Below are positions 6,131-11,669 of a DNA stretch of 11,669 nt, in pieces. Every line of letters begins with the position of its first letter. Position 1 is the stretch's first letter. The notes below the pieces were generated by a model. That model saw nothing but the letters and a program-made list of their open reading frames with translations, had not been told where the DNA came from and made no database searches. The DNA comes from CAYSPT01 sp964432985 (GTDB lineage: Bacteria > Muiribacteriota > CAYSPT01). Location of the stretch: positions 1-11,669 of the forward strand of contig CAYSPT010000104.1 of the NCBI GenBank assembly GCA_964432985.1, given 5' to 3'. The translations under genes and the position numbers were made by a program.

Positions 6131-6913
6131 TTATCCTTTCTCCTTTTTCTTACTCTTGGGCTGAAGCCAGAACAACCATTTCCGCAACAACAGGCCCGTC
6201 ACGATACCCGCAGGCAGCCCGATGGAAGGAAAGAACAGGAATGTTTCGTGCAGGCACCCGTCGATCAGGATAGCCACCATGACAGCGGTATTGCAGCTGA
6301 TCTGCAGCGGCCAGCGGCGCGGTGTTCCGGCCACACGGGAAGCAAAAACGTCGGCTGCGTTGATCACAAACACCAATAGGAACGCCGCCTGGATGAACTT
6401 ACCGTCAAGCACGGGTTCGTTTATCCGGTCACTGTGGCTTACCAGAAATGACGTCAAGCTGCCACCTGTCAGCTCGCACAGGAACAATACCACTCCCATG
6501 GCCAGGTACTCGGCGTGCCAAACCGATTTCACCCGGGACGGCTGCCCGGGTTCCTTTCTCAAGAACAATGAATGAAAGTAAAAGGCGAGGCTGAAGCCTA
6601 TTGCCAGCACCGATGAAACACCATGCAGGAATTCTCCATCCTGGTTGGCGGGCCTCCAGGAGGGGACAGCCAGGACGAGCATAATAATCAACGCCCAGAA
6701 GAACTTCCGGGATGTCATGCATATTCGTGACCAGCATACGATGCTGGTAATAATCATCCCGGATACGGCTCCGATGATAAAAAGATTCTCAGCCGGGCTT
6801 CCGGACAGGCAGTCGGGGTAGAAGTTGAGTCCGATTCTCTGCCCGATCAGGGCTCCCAGGACAGCGCCCTTGATGATATCTGTCTTCAGGCTTACATAGG
6901 TACTGTTATTCAT
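6131..6913 (-). CDS. multipass integral membrane protein, unknown function
   Basis: 260 residues from the ATG at 6913, which overlaps the stop of the upstream gene by eight bases (AATGAATAA). This is typical of translational coupling. The same frame extends upstream to 7084, but that part would lie inside the upstream gene in another frame and reads as non-protein-like sequence. About seven or eight hydrophobic segments are visible, near residues 14-30, 44-62, 70-85, 97-117, 135-155, 173-192, 205-220 and 228-248. The C-terminus is a basic cytoplasmic-type tail (QPKSKKKEKG). No motif of a known transporter or enzyme family is recognised. Two segments carry buried acidic or polar residues (FLCELTGGS at 144-152, VFVINAADVF at 181-190). 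The pairing with the pilin-like protein suggests the two act together, but this rests on context only. A possible -1 frameshift at its 3' end is noted separately. Confidence 0.7.
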   Translation of the reverse strand: MNNSTYVSLKTDIIKGAVLGALIGQRIGLNFYPDCLSGSPAENLFIIGAVSGMIITSIVCWSRICMTSRKFFWALIIMLVLAVPSWRPANQDGEFLHGVSSVLAIGFSLAFYFHSLFLRKEPGQPSRVKSVWHAEYLAMGVVLFLCELTGGSLTSFLVSHSDRINEPVLDGKFIQAAFLLVFVINAADVFASRVAGTPRRWPLQISCNTAVMVAILIDGCLHETFLFFPSIGLPAGIVTGLLLRKWLFWLQPKSKKKEKG

Positions 6914-7370
6914 TGGACAGGTTGGGCCGCGGCTGCGGGTACTCCTCTCTCTTGTGAACCGAACAAGACACCTGCCTGGTGGTGGAATCGTAATAGTACG
7001 TACCATTATCCCGGCAATGTTCAAAATGATCGAGATATTCAGGATAGAGCTTTTTTCCAAGGGGGCCGGCGGCGCCGTCTCCATACACTATGATTCCGCT
7101 TTGCATGGGATCGCGATCCATATCCCACATCTGAAATGCACCCTCATAATAAACTCTGCGGGAGTGGCAGATCTTGATTTTTTTTATGTTGATGGGCCGG
7201 CGCGGGTTCCATTCCGGCTCGCTTACGAAGGCTAACAGCACCGCCACGGCCAGGACCTTGAGGATAACAGGAATCCATACTATCTTTTCATCGTCCTGTG
7301 CCCTGGTGCTGCCGGGGTCGTTGTTCTTGAGGTCCTGGCTGTCAGTCATTCGTTCGACTTTCATGTACAT
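6906..7370 (-). CDS. membrane-anchored protein with pilin/pseudopilin-like globular domain
   Basis: 154 residues from the ATG at 7370. In-frame ATGs at 7364 and 7349 are alternatives, and none has a strong RBS. A short polar N-terminus is followed by one membrane segment (29-49, IVWIPVILKVLAVAVLLAFV), so the rest should face outward. Residues 66-90 (KICHSRRVYYEGAFQMWDMDRD) match the pattern C..N.R...GA.EMY.MD seen in many type II secretion/prepilin-like proteins. Residues 108-139 (LYPEYLDHF, then CRDNGTYYYD, then CSVH) match the family's C-terminal pattern YL....CP..G.Y.......C..H. The prepilin cleavage motif (G|FTLIE) and the long amphipathic pilin helix are missing. It is therefore probably not assembled like a pilin, though the fold may be kept with a Cys119-Cys136 disulfide. 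It overlaps the downstream membrane protein gene. Confidence 0.7.
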   Translation of the reverse strand: MYMKVERMTDSQDLKNNDPGSTRAQDDEKIVWIPVILKVLAVAVLLAFVSEPEWNPRRPINIKKIKICHSRRVYYEGAFQMWDMDRDPMQSGIIVYGDGAAGPLGKKLYPEYLDHFEHCRDNGTYYYDSTTRQVSCSVHKREEYPQPRPNLSNE

Positions 7371-7514
7371 TAGTTTGATTTAAAGTACATCAAATCATCA
7401 GTACAATTCAAACTCTTACCATCAAATACCGTAAAGCATCTGGCTGTAGTCGCTTGGAGAGTTAGCAATCCCAGGGCAGGCTCACGAATTGAACAGGAAA
7501 TTATTGGTAGATAC
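7371..7514. other. AT-rich spacer with short repeats upstream of the pilin-like gene
   Basis: The spacer contains a dyad TTTGAT (7374-7379) / ATCAAA (7389-7394), the octamer CATCAAAT twice (7388-7395, 7420-7427), and GTACAT or GTACAA at 7365, 7385 and 7401. The promoter of the leftward pair should lie here, but no clear -10/-35 pair stands out. No hairpin with a T-run follows the PLD gene stop region. Confidence 0.4.
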
Positions 7515-9122
7515 TTACACCAGGGGGCGGAGAAACTTCAGCCTTTTCAAGAGATCAAGGATCATCTTAAGCCGTCCTTTGGCCACTTTTGAAGGGCCGA
7601 ACAGCTCTACCGGTCTTTCTCCGTTTTGGGCCAGTGACAGCCGGTAGCGCATGGAGTTTTCCAGGTCGATCATGATTTTTTCTGTCATCTGCTCGGCGAA
7701 AGATTCAGACATGATACAGCTTATCACTTCGGAATTGATCTGTTCACTGAGAGAATCCATGTTGTAGCTGCCCACCACGGTCACCTGGCGGTCGAAAACA
7801 AACACCTTGGAGTGAAGCAACCTGTGCCCCCCGTAAGCCCAAACTTCCATGGCGGGCATGGCCAACTGCAGATTCTGCCACTCGTCCATAAAGAACGCCT
7901 GGGTCAGCAGGCTGTTGGCCCAGGTGTGGCTCACCGGGCTGTTGGTGTGGATGATGATCTTAACGCCCCGGTCGCTGGCCCGCTGAAAAGCCTCCCTGGC
8001 TTTGTCCGTAAGAACAATATACGGATTCTGGATGATAATCTCTTCCCGGCTGCTGTCGATTAGAGCAATGAGAGCATCACTGATGTCGTCACGGCTGCCG
8101 GCGATGGAGTGCTTGTCCAGGACTTTGACCAGGCAGGTCGGTGAATCGCGGAACAACTCGAAATCAGCGTACCGGGTCATAGCCGGATACCGCAACAACT
8201 CTTCGTTGTATTGTGAGGGGTTGTCACGATAATTACCGTCAAACAAATACAAACCACTATCGTTAAGCCACCGGTCCATGGCCTTTTTAGCCGACAGCAG
8301 CCTCCAACTGTGGTCCAGTATATTGCCCACGATGCCGCGGGTGATGGTGAAGTTGCGGGTCTGGTCGAACTCCTCCTCGAAAGCCAGGGTTAACGAATCG
8401 GCTACCGTCCGGTCCTGCACCAGGATGTCGGTGTCCCGGAAGACGTGCGGGTTGTCCACCGGATCGGCCAGATAATGGTGAGACAGGTTCCGGCCGCCCA
8501 TGATGACCCACTCGCCGTCCACCACGATGATCTTATCGTGGTTAGAAGAAATGAAGTACTTCAGTTTCCCGGGCAATTGCGGCAAACCGGGTATGGTGGG
8601 GTTGTAAGTGTGTACTTCGGCCCCCGACTCAACCAGCTCCTGAAGCGAGTACTGGCCGCCGGTGAATTTGTTGGCCAAAAAGCCCGATCCCCGGGCGTCC
8701 ACCATCAGCCTGACCCGGACGCCTGCCCTGGCTTTTTCCAGCAGGAGACCGAGAAAGGCGTAGCCGAACACGTCATTCTCAACAATAAAATAGGTGGTGT
8801 CTATAGATACCCGCGCGTTTGAAAGGATGTGCCACCGGGCGTACCAGGATTCCACATTGTCGATCAGCAGCCGGACACGGGTCCGGGCATAGGGGATGTC
8901 AAGTTGCTCGAAGGCTGCATCGGCACCGGCGGCAGGCACCTGTCCATCCTGTCCGATCAGTTCCGAGGCAAAGTTGGAGGAAACCCCAAAGGCAAAGTTG
9001 GAGGAAACCCCAAAGGCCAAGTTGGAGGAAGCTCCGAAGGACAGTATCGCCAGTGCTGCCATCAAAGCAAAAACTGTCCGGTTGAAGCTTCCGTTATCTC
9101 TACCGGTGGTCATCGGTTTCAT
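7515..9122 (-). CDS. exported phospholipase D-family protein (cardiolipin synthase-like)
   Basis: 535 residues from the ATG at 9122; numbering here counts from a TTG at 9131 that opens the frame three codons earlier. GAGGGAG at 9138-9132 is nine bases before the ATG but touches the TTG, so the ATG is preferred. Residues 17-34 form a signal peptide or anchor, followed by three eight-residue repeats FG(V/A)SSN(F/L)A (32-55). Both PLD half-sites are complete: HKD1 His198, Lys200, Asp205 (HDKIIVVD, followed by GGRN) and HKD2 His440, Lys442, Asp447 (HSKVFVFD, followed by GSYNMDS). PLD-superfamily enzymes use these His residues for phosphodiester hydrolysis or transphosphatidylation. Bacterial members include cardiolipin synthases, but export makes an extracytoplasmic lipase or nuclease possible. 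A basic C-terminus (KVAKGRLKMILDLLKRLKFL) may contact the membrane. It stands alone between a leftward pair and a divergent small gene. Confidence 0.88.
   Translation of the reverse strand: MKPMTTGRDNGSFNRTVFALMAALAILSFGASSNLAFGVSSNFAFGVSSNFASELIGQDGQVPAAGADAAFEQLDIPYARTRVRLLIDNVESWYARWHILSNARVSIDTTYFIVENDVFGYAFLGLLLEKARAGVRVRLMVDARGSGFLANKFTGGQYSLQELVESGAEVHTYNPTIPGLPQLPGKLKYFISSNHDKIIVVDGEWVIMGGRNLSHHYLADPVDNPHVFRDTDILVQDRTVADSLTLAFEEEFDQTRNFTITRGIVGNILDHSWRLLSAKKAMDRWLNDSGLYLFDGNYRDNPSQYNEELLRYPAMTRYADFELFRDSPTCLVKVLDKHSIAGSRDDISDALIALIDSSREEIIIQNPYIVLTDKAREAFQRASDRGVKIIIHTNSPVSHTWANSLLTQAFFMDEWQNLQLAMPAMEVWAYGGHRLLHSKVFVFDRQVTVVGSYNMDSLSEQINSEVISCIMSESFAEQMTEKIMIDLENSMRYRLSLAQNGERPVELFGPSKVAKGRLKMILDLLKRLKFLRPLV
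8967..9038 (-). repeat. 24-bp tandem repeat, three units
   Basis: Units at 8967-8990, 8991-9014 and 9015-9038 each begin GGC(A/C)AAGTTGGAGGAA on the plus strand. The first two are identical and the third differs at a few positions. They encode FGVSSNFA-type octapeptides just after the PLD signal peptide. Being 24 bp, they preserve the frame on gain or loss. Confidence 0.85.
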
Positions 9123-9131
9123 TTGCAGCAA

Positions 9132-9138
9132 CTCCCTC
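9132..9138 (-). promoter_or_regulatory. ribosome binding site deciding the PLD start
   Basis: GAGGGAG on the minus strand is nine bases before the ATG at 9122 and directly adjacent to an in-frame TTG at 9131. The spacing favours the ATG. Confidence 0.55.
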
Positions 9139-9228
9139 TATCCGGAAATGGCGGCAGCCTTCTCCGGGTTCTCGTTCTTTTCCTTCAAACTGTGTTATGC
9201 ACTCGATCCGTCAAGGTTTCAAAATAAT

Positions 9229-9257
9229 CTTATACGCAGTGGTTTTCGATCCTCCAA
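9229..9257 (-). promoter_or_regulatory. possible promoter of the PLD gene
   Basis: Reading leftward, TTGGAG (9257-9252) and TATAAG (9234-9229) are 17 bp apart. The -10 element matches five of six consensus positions, the -35 only three. It lies in the 256-bp divergent spacer between the PLD gene and the small plus-strand gene, which otherwise holds no gene. Confidence 0.25.
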
Positions 9258-9378
9258 AACACCAGTTCGGGCTTGATGAGTTTGAGGTGAATGTGACTGT
9301 ACCGGCAAAACCGACGTCAAACCAGGGCAAGAGGAGATAGCACGTGCAAAGAGCAGCACACAGAAAGGAGAGAGCACA

Positions 9379-9696
9379 ATGAAGACAACCTCGATAAACG
9401 GGTGGGCTGTACCGACAGGAGTAATTCTCGTTCTTGCCCTGGTCATATCAGCGTATGTCGTCTCAGCAGATGCGGTACCTCGTTACACTATGAAGGATAC
9501 CGGTGATCCCTGGCTTTCGCATTTTTTGGGAAATGAAGTCGTAGTGACATTCGCCGTGGCCCCGCTTGAAATGGATCGAAGTGTCATTGCCAGACTGATG
9601 GGCGCGGAAAACGCAGGGATAGTCCTGGAGTTCGGTACCAGCGAGATATTCTTCTCCTACGGTAATATCATTTCAGTGGAGCCCTTGGAGCAGTAA
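9379..9696 (+). CDS. small exported or membrane-anchored protein, possible Sm/SH3-like beta-barrel
   Basis: 105 residues. The start has a good RBS: AAAGGAGAGAG ends about six bases before the ATG. Residues 9-30 are hydrophobic (VPTGVILVLALVISAYVVSADA), either a cleavable signal (SADA|V) or an anchor. The remaining 70 residues look like a small all-beta barrel: LGNEVVVTFAV (50-60), then MGAENAGIVLEFG (74-86), then IFFSYGNIISVEPLEQ (90-105). The spacing GxxVxV...GIVLE...I.Y.nI.SVEP resembles Sm/Hfq-like or SH3-like folds. That is pattern judgement, not family assignment. It is the only plus-strand gene in the right half and diverges from the PLD gene. The region in frame after the TAA is unusual and described separately. 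Confidence 0.7.
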   Translation: MKTTSINGWAVPTGVILVLALVISAYVVSADAVPRYTMKDTGDPWLSHFLGNEVVVTFAVAPLEMDRSVIARLMGAENAGIVLEFGTSEIFFSYGNIISVEPLEQ

Positions 9697-9711
9697 GTCA
9701 TAAAATCAGAC

Positions 9712-9771
9712 CTGGAGTATCCGGGCTTGATTAATCCAGGGCTGCTTAACCCGGGAAAACTTAATCCTCTT
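9712..9771 (+). repeat. 15-bp periodic repeat after the small gene, overlapping the end of fxsA
   Basis: Three clear imperfect 15-bp units (9727-9741, 9742-9756, 9757-9771), with a more diverged one at 9712-9726, share TTAA(T/C)CC at 9731, 9746 and 9761. In the frame of the small plus-strand gene, but beyond its TAA, they read LEYPG, LINPG, LLNPG, KLNPL. On the minus strand the last unit carries the stop codon of fxsA, and the neighbouring units carry TAA at equivalent positions. Confidence 0.6.
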
Positions 9772-10165
9772 CCCGGTGAAATTCCACGTTGACCACCCGG
9801 CCCCCGATCCAGTTTTTGAACCGGCGTTTCAGGTAACGTTTAAAAACGAGGCGCGTGGGGGGAAACAGAATGAGCAGCCCGGCAAAATCGGTGATGAAAC
9901 CGGGGGTGAGCAGTACGATGCCGGCTACGAATATGAGGAGAGCATCCACCAGTTCTTCGGCCGGCATCTGCCCCTCATGCAGTTTCGTCCTTACCTGGTG
10001 CATTGTATGAGCCCCCTGCATCCGTGCCAGCGAGGCGCCGGCGAAGGCCGTTACCACGACTACCGCAATGGTGGGCAAAGCACCGATGTGCGACCCGATT
10101 TCGAGGAGAAGGTATATCTCGGCCAGGGGGATGAGAGTGAATGCCAGGAATAATTTAATGAACAT
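9761..10165 (-). CDS. fxsA: FxsA family membrane protein
   Basis: 134 residues, near the family's usual 130-160. The N-terminus MFIKLFLAFTLIPLAEIYLLLEIG, the small-residue second helix (28-47, ending GASLARMQG), the motif GQMPAEELVDALLIFVAGIVLLTPGFITD (65-93) and the basic tail FKRYLKRRFKNW (108-119) are characteristic of FxsA. Three to four membrane segments are predicted (5-24, 28-47, 73-87, 90-101). FxsA is a cytoplasmic-membrane protein. In E. coli its overproduction relieves F-plasmid exclusion of phage T7; its ordinary role is not settled. It starts 82 bp after msrBA on the same strand, so the two may be cotranscribed, unless the hairpin at 10202-10217 intervenes. Confidence 0.93.
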   Translation of the reverse strand: MFIKLFLAFTLIPLAEIYLLLEIGSHIGALPTIAVVVVTAFAGASLARMQGAHTMHQVRTKLHEGQMPAEELVDALLIFVAGIVLLTPGFITDFAGLLILFPPTRLVFKRYLKRRFKNWIGGRVVNVEFHREED

Positions 10166-10201
10166 CGTGTGACCACCGTTTGGTTATCTATCCGAAATTT
10201 A

Positions 10202-10217
10202 CAGCAGCTTGCTGCTG
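10202..10217 (-). terminator. short hairpin between msrBA and fxsA, weak terminator candidate
   Basis: CAGCAGCTTGCTGCTG is a perfect inverted repeat, giving a six-pair stem with a four-base loop. In the leftward transcript it is followed by TAAATTT rather than a real T-run. It may be partial attenuation, an RNA-processing site or nothing. Confidence 0.3.
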
Positions 10218-10247
10218 GTCTACATTATCTGAACCGCAGAAGATATG

Positions 10248-11255
10248 TCAATCACAGGAACCGCCAACACAGGAAGCCCCGCCCTGCTTATCCAGGTATT
10301 GCTGATGATACTCTTCGGCCCGCCAGAAGTCAGCGGCAGGGACTATTTCCGTCACCACAGGCTCGTGCAGACGGCCGGATTGCTCCAGGGTGTGAAGTGA
10401 TGATTCGGCCTGCTTTTGTTGATCTTCAGTGTGGAAATAGATTGCGGAGCGATACTGCGTGCCGATGTCCGGGCCCTGGCGGTTCAACGACGTAGGGTCG
10501 TGTATTTTCCAGAAGGTTTCAAGCAGTTCCCGGTAGGCCACCTGGCGCGGATTGTATTCTACTCTGACTGCTTCAGCGTGCCCGGTAGTACCGGCGCACA
10601 CATCGCGGTAGGAAGGGTTGTCCATCGTCCCCCCGGTATACCCAACCTCCGTTTTCACCACACCTTTTATGCGCCGGAACACTGCTTCCACTCCCCAGAA
10701 ACATCCGGCGGCGAATGTCGCTACCGAAAAAGCTGGACCCTCGGCGGCTTTGAAGGCGAGTGAGGCCGAATTAATGCAGTATCTCTGCCCTGTAGGCGAT
10801 GGACCGTCTCCAAACACGTGCCCCAGGTGAGCGTCACAGCAGCTGCACAGTACTTCGGTGCGCGCCATTTCGTGACTGGTATCGCTCTGCTCGGCAACGT
10901 GGGTATAGTCCACCGGCGCCCAAAAACTCGGCCAGCCGCATCCGGCATCGTATTTCGTATCGGAACTGAACAGGGACTGCCCGCAGCACACGCAGTGATA
11001 CACGCCTTTTTGCCGGGAATTCCAGTACTCTCCGGTAAAAGGAGGTTCCGTTTCTTTCTGCCTGGCAATCCGGTATTGAAGCGGCGGCAGCAGTTGACGC
11101 CACTCGGAATCCGATTTGACGACTTTCTCTCTCATTGTGGCTAGCTCCATATCATCTCCTGATGACAAATACCCGGCTGAAAGAACCACTACCATACCGA
11201 TCAGTGACAGTATCAGCATTCCTAATAATAATAATGATTTTTCCCGTTGTACCAT
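10248..11255 (-). CDS. msrBA: membrane-anchored bifunctional methionine sulfoxide reductase MsrB-MsrA fusion
   Basis: 335 residues. The ATG at 11255 is preceded by TGGAGA at good spacing. Residues 7-30 form a membrane anchor or signal segment. Residues about 48-170 are MsrB, which reduces methionine-R-sulfoxide: zinc Cys pairs C88/C91 and C137/C140 and catalytic Cys160 in RYCINSASL. Residues about 175-325 are MsrA, which reduces the S epimer: catalytic Cys185 in GCFWGVE, with GYTGG and the EEYHQQYL motif. C-terminal Cys329 and Cys334 (ASCVGGSCD) are likely resolving cysteines. The order is B then A, opposite to the better-known A-B fusions such as PilB of Neisseria, though B-A fusions exist. 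Export implies repair of envelope proteins. Electrons must come from a membrane or extracytoplasmic thiol system not present in the window. fxsA follows on the same strand. Confidence 0.95.
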   Translation of the reverse strand: MVQREKSLLLLGMLILSLIGMVVVLSAGYLSSGDDMELATMREKVVKSDSEWRQLLPPLQYRIARQKETEPPFTGEYWNSRQKGVYHCVCCGQSLFSSDTKYDAGCGWPSFWAPVDYTHVAEQSDTSHEMARTEVLCSCCDAHLGHVFGDGPSPTGQRYCINSASLAFKAAEGPAFSVATFAAGCFWGVEAVFRRIKGVVKTEVGYTGGTMDNPSYRDVCAGTTGHAEAVRVEYNPRQVAYRELLETFWKIHDPTSLNRQGPDIGTQYRSAIYFHTEDQQKQAESSLHTLEQSGRLHEPVVTEIVPAADFWRAEEYHQQYLDKQGGASCVGGSCD

Positions 11256-11415
11256 GAGTATTTCTCCATTCGTACGGGGAGAAACCGGTTACTTCATAAT
11301 CAAAATGTACGGCCCGCGCCTGATGTTTCAAACGTCGGAAAATACATAGATGTTCCATCAAATACAGATTCATCCAAAAACAGATTCATCTATTAAGTAC
11401 TAGGTGAGATAGCGG
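11256..11415. other. AT-rich spacer with a 16-bp direct repeat upstream of msrBA
   Basis: ACAGATTCATC occurs at 11364-11374 and 11380-11390, giving a 16-bp period (minus strand GATGAATCTGT followed by T-rich sequence), with GATGGAAC continuing the phase. It lies about 110-135 bases before the msrBA start and could be a tandem regulatory site. No convincing -10/-35 pair is visible. Confidence 0.35.
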
Positions 11416-11669
11416 TCAGGTACAGCGGCTTGTCAGTGATTTCATTGTAGTAAAGATAGTTTTATTGAAGTTTGAATGGATTACTAATGCATAAAAACCA
11501 GGTTTAGGATTTCCACGCACAATGTCTTCTTTCACAGCAATTTTTAGAAGTTTCCTGTACTCCTCAGTTTTTAAGTCTCGGAAATCTGTTTTTTTAGTCA
11601 ACAGAGGATACGTAATAAACTGATAATGCAAGTTATTACAATTCTCTCCACCAATTTTGAAAAGTACTG
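11416..11669 (-). CDS. C-terminal part of an AT-rich gene of unknown function (5' end beyond window)
   Basis: The frame is open from the right edge to a TGA at 11418-11416, 84 codons, with no clear start or RBS inside. An in-frame TTG at 11631 is possible but unsupported, so the gene most likely begins outside the window. The visible product reads VLFKIGGENCNNLHYQF..., then FRDLKTEEYRKLLKIAVKED, PKPGFYALVIHSNF and ends SLTSRCT. It is rich in Lys, Asn, Ile and Phe, with AT-ending codons (AAA, ATT, ACT) unlike the GC-rich codons of msrBA or fxsA, which hints at a different origin. No family recognised. The small size leaves some chance that it is not a real gene. Confidence 0.45.
   Translation of the reverse strand, partial: VLFKIGGENCNNLHYQFITYPLLTKKTDFRDLKTEEYRKLLKIAVKEDIVRGNPKPGFYALVIHSNFNKTIFTTMKSLTSRCT

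Noticed and set aside
6914..7084. N-terminal extension of the multipass membrane protein
   Set aside because: It would overlap the pilin-like gene in another frame, and its sequence (Arg/Pro/Ser-rich) does not look like a signal or membrane segment; the ATG at 6913 overlapping the upstream stop is the natural start.
7419..7429. Shared 11-mer CCATCAAATAC, also at 11355-11365
   Set aside because: Shared 11-mers are expected by chance several times in a window this size, and the distances to the two downstream genes differ.
11152..11373. 73-codon minus-strand frame upstream of msrBA
   Set aside because: Overlaps the 5' end of msrBA in another frame and has no RBS or family features.

Overview
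The window is about 11.7 kb of bacterial DNA at moderate GC. It is more AT-rich in the intergenic spacers and at the extreme right end. It holds ten supported coding regions, two of them cut by the window edges. Most products look exported or membrane-bound, and no tRNA, rRNA, CRISPR array, transposase or phage gene is visible. The organism cannot be named from this. FxsA, a fused MsrB-MsrA, a secreted PLD-family enzyme, DUF4214 domains and a pilin-type globular domain suggest an environmental bacterium, perhaps anaerobic; Desulfobacterota- or Chloroflexota-like lineages are guesses only.

Layout, left to right. 1-734 (-): a secreted beta-rich protein of unknown function, 3' end missing. 953-3037 (-): a large exported protein with a signal peptide, a seven-residue tandem repeat, two near-identical DUF4214 domains and a C-terminal clan GH-A-like glycosidase barrel. 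3038-3348: an AT-rich divergent spacer with several dyads. 3349-6012 (+): the most striking gene, an exported class I glutamine-amidotransferase (peptidase C26) domain fused to an NhaC-type Na+/H+ antiporter. 6131-6913 and 7370-6906 (-): an overlapping pair encoding a multipass membrane protein and a membrane-anchored protein with pilin-like sequence but no prepilin leader. 7515-9122 (-): an exported phospholipase D/cardiolipin-synthase-like enzyme with two HKD motifs. 9379-9696 (+): a small anchored protein with a possible Sm/SH3-like barrel. 9761-10165 (-): FxsA. 10248-11255 (-): membrane-anchored MsrBA. 11416-11669 (-): the C-terminal part of an AT-rich unknown gene.

The genes do not form one clear pathway. 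What they share is the cell envelope: surface glycan or adhesion (DUF4214/GH protein), ion and amine homeostasis (amidase-antiporter), lipid or nucleic-acid phosphodiester chemistry (PLD), and oxidative repair of exported proteins (MsrBA). Short in-frame tandem repeats recur: seven 21-bp units after the signal peptide of the DUF4214 protein, three 24-bp units after the signal peptide of the PLD protein, and a 15-bp periodicity directly after the stop codon of the small plus-strand gene. A perfect 11-bp-arm palindrome lies at 885-907. A second dyad of the same length with matching outer arms lies at 3164-3186. The two flank the DUF4214 gene and could be a shared operator.
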